Part shown: piece by piece, positions 21,601 through 30,999 of the stretch
How the letters are laid out: each line of letters starts with the position of its first letter
How positions within the stretch are numbered: position 1 is the stretch's first letter
From: Euborellia annulipes
Lineage: Eukaryota; Arthropoda; Insecta; Dermaptera; Anisolabididae
Reading direction: 5' to 3'
DNA: 64,000 bases
Assembly (NCBI GenBank): GCA_023213315.1
Contig: JAKCPI010011712.1
Location: 248,001 to 312,000 of the forward strand
Program-made: the position numbers and the translations under genes
Notes under the pieces: model-generated
Seen by the model: the letters and a program-made list of their open reading frames with translations, nothing else
The model's database searches: none
Told to the model about the DNA's origin: nothing

Positions 21601-21980
21601 TTAAGCTTTTTTTTTATTCAAAGCTTAATTAGAATCGCTGATATGATAGGCCCAGATAAGAGAAAATGCAAATGTATAGGACAAATGGAATGCATTAGTT
21701 GAAATTTGAATCGAAGCTGATGTATAGAAATGAGTACTGTATTTAGATTTCTCTCCGGATTCTAAATTACAAAAATTTACTTGATCTTACATTTCATATA
21801 TTACTATATAAATTTTAACACATCAAAAAAAATTGATAATTGAATTACTGTATTAATTCAAAATAAAAAAAGTTTTCGAACACTCTAAATAATAAATATC
21901 TTATATGAGGGCAAAAATGTTACATTAGTTTGATTTATACATATATAATATTACGAACCGAAGCTCGATAGTTTTCTCTA
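18660..21980. other. Long unassigned stretch
   Basis: No gene. The region 19020-19400 has mixed composition and looks single-copy. A weak inverted pair (AAGTGCGAGTCTCG at about 19847 and CGAGACGCGCACCTT at about 20231) could be the ends of a roughly 400-bp element. A cluster of CAAGT/ACTTG words lies at 21245-21315. Poly-T occurs near 20634. Confidence 0.45.
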
Positions 21981-21989
21981 TACACAGTG

Positions 21990-22160
21990 AAGCCCCACCC
22001 ATGCGTTTTCTACTTGTGATTATTTCATTATTAAAATATTATATATTTTTTTAATGGAAACTTTCATGGTTCAAACCTAGAAAATTTCAAATAAAGTTTT
22101 TCATTTTCTTTGATTAAAACAATGAAATAATCACAAGTAGAAAACGCATGGGTGGGACTT
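21990..22160. repeat. Foldback with 40-bp arms
   Basis: Positions 21990-22030 and 22121-22160 are inverted copies sharing CACCCATGCGTTTTCTACT and TGTGATTATTTCATT. The outer flanks TATACACAGTGAAG and TTGAACGCCAAAG suggest a longer, diverged Tc1/mariner-like terminus. No transposase is present. Confidence 0.7.
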
Positions 22161-22499
22161 AACTTTGGCGTTCAATGTATATATTTAAAATTAGAAAAAA
22201 ATCGTTAAAGCTTCGAGGAAAGGTGTATTTCATATAAACGTAGATTTAATACGTAGTATAAGATAATATTCAATAAAAAAAACCGACGGTGCCAATATTG
22301 CGTGAAGTTATTATTACTTAAAATTTCATTACATATTAAAAATTCCAAATATTTTAGATAGGCACCCCTATATAACGCAAAATATTTTAATATGTCTATC
22401 TTTTTTTCACTTAATAGAGTCCTAATTTCTTTTGGCATTCATCAAAAAGTGCCAATTAGACCGCGAAATTAGAAAGAGTCATCATTTTTTTTTAAACAA

Positions 22500-22756
22500 G
22501 AGGACGCCTAGGAGTTAGGCAACCAGAAGTGTAAGGAAAGAGAAGAAGCAAGGAGAGGCTTAGCACCTCCTTTGAATACCATAGAAAGAAGAATATGGAA
22601 AGGGATAGTACGTAAAGCCCCTTCTACTATTAATACTTCTGAAATAATAGAAAAATATGAAAAGTAGGCACAAGTGCGAGTGAGGAGGAGGGATTTATTT
22701 TCCCTTATTCTTCCATTCGTTTACGCTACTGGTTGCCTAACTCTCAGGCGCGCATA
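22500..22756. mobile_element. Short inverted-repeat element
   Basis: The left terminus GCCTAGGAGTTAGGCAACCAG (22506-22526) pairs with the right terminus CTGGTTGCCTAACTCTCAGGC (22729-22749). The body is purine-rich (AGGAGAGG, GAAGAAG). A single similar end (CGAGAGATAGGCAAC) occurs at about 58540. No duplication was identified. Confidence 0.6.
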
Positions 22757-22794
22757 TGATTTTAAAAAATAGTTTAATACTTGCATTACCCATT

Positions 22795-23160
22795 ATTACT
22801 TTCTCTTACCTCTATATATGTTAATATATATAGAGAAGGTATTTGACAAGAACGAAAAGAGCTACGAGGTTGAAATTGTATATTTAAGTTAACTTTAAAA
22901 CGTATATTTTCATTTTGTCCTCAAAATTGTTTGAAGCACACTTTACTCTTGTACTTCATAGGAAAGATAGGATAAATGGTTGCCATGGTAACAAAATATA
23001 AATATTTTCCCATACTCATAAATTTTACAGTACCGTACTGTCGGAAACTAAATACATGTCGACACAAAAAATCTGGTGTGACAAGCACAGAACACAACTT
23101 TCGATTACCGAGAAAGTTGTGTCCTGTGCGACCAATCACCCCAGATTTTTTTCTTAGTAT
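22795..23160 (-). repeat. Family B repeat, shortened copy
   Basis: The tail hairpin at 22795-22840, the GAGGTTGAAATTGTATATTT block, CTTTACTCTTGTACTTCATA, GGTTGCCATGGTAACAAAAT, and the head hairpin with CTGGTGTGACAAGCACAGAA and its return strand up to CCCCAGATTTTTTT. The middle part seen in full copies is deleted. Two overlapping small frames here come from the hairpin symmetry. Confidence 0.8.
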
Positions 23161-23292
23161 TTTTTTCTTATTGACAAAAACGAGAATTATTTGAATCTTC
23201 ATTTGTTCATTTTATAATTATTTTATATATATAATATATTTAGGTCTTTATTTCCACCGAAAGATTTCGGCCAGCACCTTATTGATCATAAT

Positions 23293-23843
23293 TAGGGCTG
23301 GACGGTAAACCGGTTTACCGGTAAAAACCGGTAAAAAATTTTTACCGAAAACGCGGTAACGAACCTCTAATTCGATAAAAACCGGTTTTTTTTCGAAAGT
23401 CGGTAAAAACCTATTTTTTCGGGCGGTAAAAAATTGGCGTCTCTAAAAAAAGGAAAAATATTTTTCCGGCCGAAAAATTTTGGTTCCGCTGGGAAAAAAA
23501 ATGTTTCGGCAAAAAATCGGAGTCTCTAAAAAAAAGAAGATGTTTCGGCAAAAAATAGCTTTCCGGCCGGGGAAAAATTTTAAAATTTTGGTTCCGCGAA
23601 AAAAAAAATGTTTCGGCAAAAAATTGGCTCTCTAAAAAAAAGGTAAAATATTTTTTTCGGACGGGAAAAAATTTTGGTTCCGCTGGGAAAAAAAATGTTT
23701 CGGCAAAAAATCGGAGTCTGTAAAAAAAAAGAAGCAAACTTTGGTTCCGCGGGCGGTAAAAAATTTTTACCGACTTTCGAGAAAAGCCGGTTTTTTTTTC
23801 ATTATCGAGGTCGGTAATGAAAATCCATTACCGTCCAGCCCTA
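23293..23843. mobile_element. hAT-type MITE with ACCGGTTT ends and internal tandem array
   Basis: The duplication ATCATAAT lies at 23285-23292 and 23844-23851. The terminal inverted repeats start TAGGGCTGGACGGTAA. Inside, AACCGGTTTACCGGTAAAAA words give way to roughly 80- to 130-bp tandem units (TCTCTAAAAAAA, TTTTGGTTCCGC, ATGTTTCGGCAAAAAAT) repeated about three times at 23425-23750. The 108-codon minus-strand frame at 23411-23737 is a by-product of the array (repeated FFAETFFF). No transposase. Confidence 0.88.
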
Positions 23844-23862
23844 ATCATAATTCAATTTTCGT

Positions 23863-23895
<33 letters not shown>

Positions 23896-24029
23896 TATTC
23901 ATACATGCACTGTTTCTAAGAAAAAAACCAAAAATCTTATAAAATTATTTGTTCATTTAAAATCATTAAAAAGAAAGAAAATTTCATGGTGGTGATGGAG
24001 AGAGGAGAAGTAAGAAAACCTTTTTATTA

Positions 24030-24245
24030 CTTTCTCTTGCCTATATACAGTTTGTACGGTTTCTAGTACTTAATTGAAGTACTTTGTGTGTTTTTTTTTC
24101 GAATTGCTCAAAATTGACTTTTAACGATTTTGATTAAAATTCAATAATCACTTATTTTTTAGATCCTCTTTAAAATGTATATTCTGATTTTGCCCTGAAA
24201 ATTGTTAAGCACACTTTACTATTTTGGAGATCTTAAACTAATAGT
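24030..24245 (-). repeat. Family B fragment
   Basis: The tail hairpin start (TTACTTTCTCTTGCCTATAT), then directly the CAGTTTTT-side blocks TTTTAACGATTTTGATTAAA and TAGATCCTCTTTAAAATG, ending at AGCACACTTTACTATT. It is internally deleted and lacks the head hairpin. Confidence 0.7.
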
Positions 24246-24259
24246 GAGAGCAAAATTGA

Positions 24260-25050
24260 AAATTTGTGTGCAATGAAAAAAAAAAAATACGGTGTATACC
24301 GAGGTTTACTAATTTCAGTTAAATGCATTATTTGGCAAAAATTAATAATAGACTATTACCATAGAGTGAATTTTACAATTTTAATTTCTGATCTCATCAC
24401 ATTAATTTAAATTATCTCATTTAAATTTGTAAAAATAATTCGCCAGCTCCATTACCTATTAGGTTCCAGCTGAAACATATGTAAACATGCATAGAATTAT
24501 ACAATGATAATAGTTAAATCGATCAACCGATTTAATCAATCAATCCAAATCGATTAAATGAAAGCGGGATTAATTTATAAATTTATAATACGAGAATATG
24601 AATTATTTTTATAATTATAATTCTTTTTGAAATCGAACCTGAAAAGAGTGAAAAGTTTTAAAATTTTTTAGTTGATTGTGTTTACTAGCTACCTTAATGG
24701 ATGGACCTTCTAAGCACAAACCTTGTAAAATAATAATATCTACTTTTCTTCTTTTATTCGAATAATATTATTACTAGTTTTAGTCGCAGTATGCTGACCG
24801 AGTGATGTATATTTGTTTGAAAAATGGCCCGTGGGCTAATAAGTTTGACATCCCGATAAAAAAGCCCTGGATCAAGATCCCTTGAGGCCAGAGGCTTAGC
24901 AAGTCGTTGACAGTACTCTGTGACAGTAATGAGGTGTTGTTTGTTGTGTCACTATGACGCAACATTGTTTATCAATCTAATTAATTCATAAGAAAATAAT
25001 AGAGGGTAAGAATTTAAGTTAGCCCAAGGCGATTGTGTCTGTTTTAGATT
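24260..25050. other. Unassigned sequence with a hAT-like end
   Basis: AT-rich. GGCCCGTGGGCTAATAAG followed by TTTGACATCCC at 24827-24856 resembles the right terminus of a hAT element of the type ending in GTTTGACACCCCTG, but no partner end was found nearby. Confidence 0.35.
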
Positions 25051-25054
25051 ATAA

Positions 25055-25572
25055 AAATATGGTGTGGCTGTTCGCACAACACACAACTTCTGTGCTTGTC
25101 ACACCGGACTTTTTGCGTCGAAATATATTAGAATTCCAGATATAAAATTTATAAACAGAAAAATATTTATACTTTGCGGCAACTATATTTCCTGTGAAAT
25201 ACAAGAGTAAAGTGACATTCAAACAATTGGCAAAATGAGAATATACATTTGAAAGAAGATCTAAAAAATAATTGATTTTTGAATTTTAATCAAAATCGTT
25301 AGAGCAAATTTTTGAGAAAATCGAAAAAAACGGAAAAGTACATCAGTAAAGTACTAGTACTCCTTGGCCGGTTTTGTTCAAATGCTTATTATCACGCTCC
25401 AGGGGGAGGTTCCTAATTTAAATATAAAATTCCAACCTCGTAGCTCAACTCCTTCATGCTTTAAATTGAACACAGACAGACAGACAAACCATGTTGGAAA
25501 AACTTTTTCAAAACGTGTATAACGCCGAATCCAATCGTCTCTTTTACATATATAGGTAAGAGAAAGTAACTA
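25055..25572 (+). repeat. Family B repeat, near full length
   Basis: Head hairpin (TGGTGTGGCTGTTCGCAC and its return GTGCTTGTCACACC), body blocks ACTAGTACTCCTTGGCCGG and AACTCCTTCATGCTTTAAA, tail AGGTAAGAGAAAGTAAC. It lacks most of the block between the head hairpin and the GAAATACAAGAG segment. Confidence 0.78.
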
Positions 25573-25861
25573 TAGTGAAGAAGATATTCATTTTCATTTA
25601 CGCAATCAAAATTCATTTAATAATTACATCTTGCTGGTGTCATTAGATACTTGTTAAATTCAGCCTGTTATTAATTGTGTTAATTTCATTTCTTTTTTAA
25701 ACAATTATTCTCTATATATGAAAATTTAAACAAATTAAATTAAAAGCATTAACTAGGTTTCAAAGATTTATTCAAAATTAACATTTTTATCACTTAATAC
25801 GCATTTGAACACTCATGTGTCGTTATCAAAAATTATTTTCATATATACATGATGAGCTTAC

Positions 25862-26035
25862 GGTTGATAGTATAATTTAATTATTCTCTATTGCAATAAT
25901 AATTAAATAATATGTTTTCGAATATGATTTAATATTATGTATGTGTGTAAAGTATCGATATGATAAATTGCGTTGTGTACAAAAGAAGTTTTCCCTTCGG
26001 TCGTAAGATCTTAAACACTGATTTTCTCTGATATT
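25862..26035 (-). repeat. 170-bp repeat, copy 1 (inverted relative to 28148)
   Basis: From TAGTATAATTTAATTATTCT through TATGTGTGTAAAGT, TTGCGTTGTGTACAAAAG and CCTTCGGTCGTAAGATC to TTTTCTCTGA. The same sequence is inverted at 28148-28316 with about 90% identity by eye. Class unknown. Confidence 0.75.
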
Positions 26036-26749
26036 TCAGCATTAATCAAGATAATAAATCAAGGATACAGAGACTTGTTAATAACAAAGTAACTTATGGA
26101 AGGCTACAAAAAAATCTTGAAATTTATTTACCATTTAAGCTTCTTGTTTATTTTATTAATTTTTTATGAAGGGAGAAGAGGAGAGAGAGATTGCCTGATC
26201 GAAAGAGAATCATTTCAATTGTGTAAATTTTTACTTTCTCTTGGCTATAAATGCTAATATAGGCTATAGAGAGAAAGAATTGCATTTAAGTCAAAAATTT
26301 CATATCAAGATTTTAATGAAAATACACGTTTTGAGGCCCACAGAAAGGCCTGTGTGTGCTCAAAATAAAGCATGAAGGAAATAAGCTACGAGGTTGAAAT
26401 TTTATATTCAAGTTAGATACCCCACTGGTATGCTAAAATAAGCTTTTAAATAAATTCAGCCAAAGAATCTTAATACTTTAGTTATGAACTTTTTTAGTTG
26501 TTTTCAATTTTCTTCAACGATTTTGATTAAAATTCTTAAATTAATTATTTTTTAAATGATCTTTAAAATCTATATTTTTATTTTGCCCTTAAAATTGTTT
26601 GAAGCACACTTTACTCTTGTACTTCATAGGAGAAATGGTTGCCATGGTAACAAAATAGAAATATTTTTCTTACAAATGTGGATTTTATAGCTGGATAATC
26701 GTTAATAGGTAAATAAAAGAATAGCAGCTAAAAATTATTTCATTTATTG

Positions 26750-26804
26750 ACCCGCTAGGCTGACGTTTCGGTCTTGGTCAAGACCATCTTCAGAGCCTGC
26801 GGGT
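26750..26804 (-). ncRNA. Hammerhead ribozyme, sub-family A copy 2, left arm
   Basis: Minus strand: ACCCGCAGGCT, CTGAAGA, helix II GGTCTTG/CAAGACC, GAAACGTC, AGCCTAGCGGGT. The inner helix I is GGCT/AGCC and the outer helix is ACCCGC/GCGGGT. Relative to copy 1, the N of CTGANGA is A instead of G and the outer helix I is extended by compensatory bases. Confidence 0.9.
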
Positions 26805-26956
26805 TGTCATTATAGGCATACAATCAATAACTCAATCATATATTTCATGAACAATCGGTTATAGATATTTAAAAAATTAGTATGTAAAATGATTGAATTA
26901 CAATTAAAAAAAAATACAAAAATTAATAATATAAGCCAATTAGTTGAGTACTGGCA

Positions 26957-27005
26957 GTAAGCTCTGAAGATGGTCTTGATCAAGACCGAAACGTCAGCCT
27001 AGCGG
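26957..27005 (+). ncRNA. Hammerhead ribozyme, sub-family A copy 2, right arm
   Basis: CTGAAGA 26964-26970, helix II GGTCTTG/CAAGACC with one changed loop base, GAAA 26988-26991, cleavage predicted after C26995, inner helix I GCT/AGC. The outer ACCC strand is replaced (CTGGCAG), so only the inner helix I remains. Confidence 0.8.
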
Positions 27006-27159
27006 GTCAATAAATGAAATAATTTTTAGCTGCTATTCTTTTATTTACCTATTAAATATTTTTCTATGTTTATAAATTCCACATCTTTAATTCTAATGTA
27101 GTGTTAAATATCGACACAAAAAATCTGGTGCGACCAATCACACCAGATTAAAAAAACTA

Positions 27160-27660
27160 AATATAAACTAGTAGCATCTTAAAATTTCTGATTGTTTAGA
27201 TAAAGACAATTATCACTTGCCTAGGAATAAATTCCTCTACTTAAAAATGAAGTGATGAATTAAATTTTTCACCGTGGTTAGACATAAATATTAATTGAAG
27301 TACTTAAAGAATTTAATTATACAACAATTTTTAAATGATTTTCATGTTAATTAAAATAATTTAATGATTTTTTATCTTTAAAGTGACATAATCTGAATAG
27401 GGATCTCTGTTTATATGCCAAGCTCTTAGGGAAAATAAACAAATACAATATAATTAAAAAGGCACGTTTGCCTATTTTTAAACTTAAGATTAATTATGCA
27501 AAGTGATTTTCATGTTTTTATGGACAATACCTGAATGAATTGTAATGAGAGTAAGGAGAGCGTTAATTTTTTTCTCTTCTCCAGAGGGAACAATTGAAAT
27601 GAACACCCTTTTTATTAAATGCCCACTTGAAAATTTATCATGCACCTTCCAATCCGAGGA
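27160..27660. other. Unassigned AT-rich sequence
   Basis: No gene or repeat recognised before the next family B copy. Confidence 0.5.
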
Positions 27661-27669
27661 ATGCTCAAA

Positions 27670-27808
27670 CAAAAAATCTGGTGTGACTGGCGCACAGCAC
27701 ACAACTCCTCAAAACATGTATATCCATCAAAATATCGACATCGAATTTTTGACATGATCGCAATACTTTCTCTCTATATATATTTCATATATAGGGTAAG
27801 AGAAAGTA
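27670..27808 (+). repeat. Internally deleted 140-bp family B derivative
   Basis: The head AAAATCTGGTGTGACTGGCG and CACAGCACACAACT are joined directly to CTCAAAACATGTATATCC and the tail hairpin ending GGGTAAGAGAAAGTAA. About 450 bp of the interior is missing, but both ends are intact. Two overlapping small frames here are incidental. Confidence 0.85.
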
Positions 27809-28128
27809 AAAAATATATTAGTTGTGGTTTATTTTATTTAAATTTATTTTCTAATAAAATATTTTTAAATTTTAATAAACACAGAATTTGAAAAAAAAAA
27901 AAAGATTTGTTAATTTCCGTGAAAGATTTGTTCTGAAATCGTCTTTAAAAAGAAGCAAATATCAGATTGAAAGTAGAAAATTAATATTGTTCAAATCACG
28001 TATAAGATCACTTAATAAAATATAGAAACAAATTAGATGCATAATATAAAATGCGATCTCATTAGAACTAACTAGACTTGAATAGTTTGTGTAAAAATTC
28101 AAAGGCACCCCTGTCGCTGATTATAATG

Positions 28129-28335
28129 CAAGGGTAGGTGACACGTGTCAGAGAAAATAAGTGTTTGCTTAAGATCTCACGACCGAAGGGAAAACTTCTT
28201 TTGTACACAACGCAATTTATCATATCATTACATTACACACATACATAATATTAAATCATATTCAAAAACATATTATTTAATTATTATTGCAATAGAGAAT
28301 AATTAAATTATACTATCAAGGGTAGGTGACACGTG
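28129..28335 (-). mobile_element. 169-bp insertion flanked by a 19-bp direct repeat
   Basis: CAAGGGTAGGTGACACGTG occurs at 28129-28147 and again at 28317-28335. Between them is exactly one copy of the repeat also present, inverted, at 25862-26035. A direct repeat of this length suggests target-primed insertion. There is no poly-A tail or coding frame. Confidence 0.75.
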
Positions 28336-28339
28336 CTCC

Positions 28340-29025
28340 AGGTACCTGGAGCAAGAGTTAATATACAATTACACTGTGCTACAAAATGAAAATTTTTTTC
28401 TGGCCCCGAGAAAATTCCTTCAGATTCTTAAGTAAAATGACCTCCTGAATTCAAATATGACATCCGTTTTCCCCCACCACGTACCGTTTTCGGGGGGAGC
28501 CCCCTACTTATTTCCACCCCTTTTCGTTAATTATAGGGCCACGAAAAAAATTTGGAGGGATGAATAGGAATATTTTAGCCTTAACATTTCTTCAGAAGGT
28601 CTAGAGAAGTGAAAGGTTAAAAAACATTAACATTTGGATCCCAGGGGGGGGTTTTGTGGGGGAGGATTTTGTCCCTTAAAATGCAAAAAAATCATTAAAA
28701 ATGATCGATTTTTCCTGATTTTTCACAATTTTTTCACTGATTGTCTACATATTCCAGCTGACAGACCCACCTCACCCTTCCGTAAATATCCCTCAACTAA
28801 AAAAAAATATATAGGATAAAGCGGGTGGGGTGTGAGCAATTTCTAAGGCCTTGCAAGAAGAATTTTTTTCAAACATTGCCAAGAAATAATTTCTACCCTT
28901 TTAGATAAAATATGGCAATATTGAAGGACATAGAAGAATCCGTATATATAACTTTAAATTTGTAAAGATCAGCCAAAAAAAAAAAAAGTTATAGCCTCAT
29001 ATTTGCCGATTTGACCAACTGTGCA
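28340..29025. other. Mixed sequence with short GC-rich blocks
   Basis: Contains runs such as CCCCCACCACGTACC and CCCAGGGGGGGG and the CTGATTTTTCACAATTTTTTC region. There is no gene or clear boundary. It may be an old transposon interior, followed by family B sequence from about 29030. Confidence 0.35.
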
Positions 29026-29029
29026 GCGA

Positions 29030-29255
29030 GGACTTTTTGGACAATTTTGTTCAAAAGCTTCGTGTCACTTCCCATGTGGGTACCTAACATAAATATAAAA
29101 TTTAAACCTAGCTTTTTGTTTTGCACATGATGCAAAAACCACTTTTTTGGACTCAGAAGACCTCAAAACGTGTATATCCATCAAAATCTCGACAGTGAAT
29201 ATTTGACATGATAGCAATACATTCTCTCTATATATTACACTAATAGGTAAGAGAA
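29030..29255 (+). repeat. Family B, 3' part
   Basis: Starts at TTTTGGACAATTTTGTTC and continues through GGGTACCTAACATAAAT, GTGTATATCCATCAAAATC and TTTGACATGATAGCAATAC to the tail hairpin and AGGTAAGAGAAACT. Confidence 0.8.
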
Positions 29256-29259
29256 ACTA

Positions 29260-30175
29260 AAAATGAAACTACTATAAATATAATTCTATCAAGTATAATG
29301 AATTAGTATATCAAAGAGAGAGAGAGGATGAATGTAAATGACTTCAATTTTACTAAAGGTGGAACTGTGAATGTCTTTCTCTAGAGACGACGATAATTCG
29401 CAAATGGTTTCATCCATTGTGTTTAAATTTTGCGATTTGATTACAATTTGCTATTGTTTCAGAATTCCTATTGCACGAATCAAGAGGAAGATATATCCTC
29501 AAAAGAAAGAATAAACAGTCAAATTTAAATGGATATATTGAACTACGCTTATTGCAAAATAATTGAAAGGTTTTCATTTAATAAAATGTTTCCACCCTTT
29601 TCTTCATCTTTGCCTTATCCCAGGGGTGTTAAACTCGAGAGGCAAATTTTTTGTAGTCTATTACTCTTCAAATAAAGTTATATAAAGTTTTGCAATTTCG
29701 TGTTCTATTCCAATGAAGAGGAGAGAATCAAAAAACGAAGGAAAAAAAGTAAAAAAAACTTCGGAAACTAGAACCAGGACCCATATGATTTTGAAAAAAA
29801 TTCTAATGTGGTATTTTTTTAATCATTGTTAATTGATTTTTTTTTAAAGAAATAATATAAGAAAGATTTGTTATTTGATTGGTTTATATTTTTTTTCTAT
29901 TTAAAAAAGATAGTGCATTCGTAGATAAAGCTTAATAGGCAATTTTATTAGCAACATAAATCTATCCAAGACTACACTCAATAATGGTTTTGTTTGATTT
30001 TCTCTATAAAGTTGAAAAACAAAAAATCGCTTCTCTATATAAAGTTCCCACCGACTGATTCTTTGTTTCCATCGAATTGATGGCGATGACAAGACTTGAT
30101 AACAAAAAAAAAAGTAAGAAAGTAAGAAAGAGCGCCTAAATGTCATCAAATAAATTATTAAATGTTGGCTTGAAA
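29260..30175. other. Unassigned sequence
   Basis: Includes a single hAT-like end (CCAGGGGTGTTAAACTCG at 29620-29637) without a partner. The 125-codon minus-strand frame at 29901-30278 is low-complexity, shows no domain and is not supported. Confidence 0.4.
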
Positions 30176-30179
30176 AAAA

Positions 30180-30745
30180 AAGTATATCAGTAAAGTACTT
30201 TTGGCCGATTTTATTGAAAAGCTTCAAGATACATGTCACCTCGGGGGAAGTCGACCCGTTCAAACCTCCTTGAAACATAAAAAAAAATCTGGTGTGACTG
30301 GTCGCACCAGGTTTTTTGTGTCGAGATATATTTAGTTTTCACCGATATGTTAGAATTCAAGTTGTAAAATTTATATATTTATATTTTGTTACTATGGCAA
30401 TCATTTCTCCTATCTTTTCTATGAAATGCAAGAGTAACAATTCTCACAATTCTAACAATTTTGAAGGCAAAATGATAATATACATTTTAAAGAACTTATA
30501 AAAAATAATTGATTTATGAATTTTAATCAAAACCGTCAGATCGAATTTTGAGAAAATCGAAAAAAACTGAACAAGTGCATCAGTAAAGTACTAGTACTTT
30601 TGGGCCGTTTTTGTTTAAAAGCTCATTTTCACGCCTCAGGAGAGTACCCAACTTAAAAATAAAATTTCAACCTCCTAGCTCTTTTCGTTCTTGAGATATT
30701 TTGTTCACAGACAGAACAAAAAAATTTTACTTGTAAATATGTTTA
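30180..30745 (+). repeat. Family B, tandem partial copies
   Basis: A short piece (AGTAAAGTACTTTTGGCCG, 30188-30240) precedes a longer copy starting at AATCTGGTGTGACTGGTCG (30287). The longer copy has a minimal head hairpin, then the full body to CTCCTAGCTCTTTTCGTTC and no tail hairpin. Confidence 0.72.
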
Positions 30746-30867
30746 ACGTAAAACCTACACCACTTTCCCTCTAAACTAGGCCTAGTTCTTAATAAAATAA
30801 AATAACTTTTTTTACGATCGGTAAAAACATTCAGATAAATTACAACCTCAAAAAATTAATTGTCTTA

Positions 30868-30990
30868 ATATGCTAGGGGTCGAGGTTTCGCTTCCAAGTG
30901 AGAAAAGTTATTTCAATTGAATTGTCTACCAATCGACTTAAATAAATAGTGGCGGAGTCTGAATGGCCTCAGATGCCGAAAATTAATAAT
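30868..30990 (+). mobile_element. tRNA-derived SINE fragment
   Basis: A B-box relic (GAGGTTTCGCTTCCAAG) followed by GTGAGAAAAGTTATTTCAA, GGAGTCTGAATGGCCTC and AGATGCCGAAAA, the same order as in the copy at 11867. The A-box half is missing. Confidence 0.65.
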
Positions 30991-30999
30991 TAAGTTCTC

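Larger units (their letters stand above)
26671..27053. mobile_element. PLE-like foldback element, sub-family A, copy 2
   Basis: The perfect 12-bp duplication AAATATTTTTCT lies at 26659-26670 and 27054-27065, and the host sequence (family B) is known, so both ends are certain. The tail (TACAAATGTGG to GGATAATCGTTA) is at the left and the arms follow. The centre is the inverse of copy 1 at 16896. The whole element is 383 bp. It proves that these units move as complete inverted pairs. Confidence 0.93.
26225..27155 (-). repeat. Family B repeat interrupted by a PLE-like insertion
   Basis: Tail TTTACTTTCTCTTGGCTATA, body blocks in order, GGTTGCCATGGTAACAAAAT, the insertion at 26671-27053, then TATGTTTATAAATTCCACAT and the head hairpin AATCTGGTGCGACC/CACACCAGATT. 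Removing the insertion and one 12-bp duplication restores the order seen in other copies, which confirms the nesting. Confidence 0.85.

Noticed and set aside
23411..23737. 108-codon minus-strand frame with repeated FFAETFFF
   Set aside because: By-product of the tandem array inside a hAT MITE.
29901..30278. 125-codon minus-strand frame
   Set aside because: Hydrophobic, AT-driven composition, ends inside a family B fragment, no domain.
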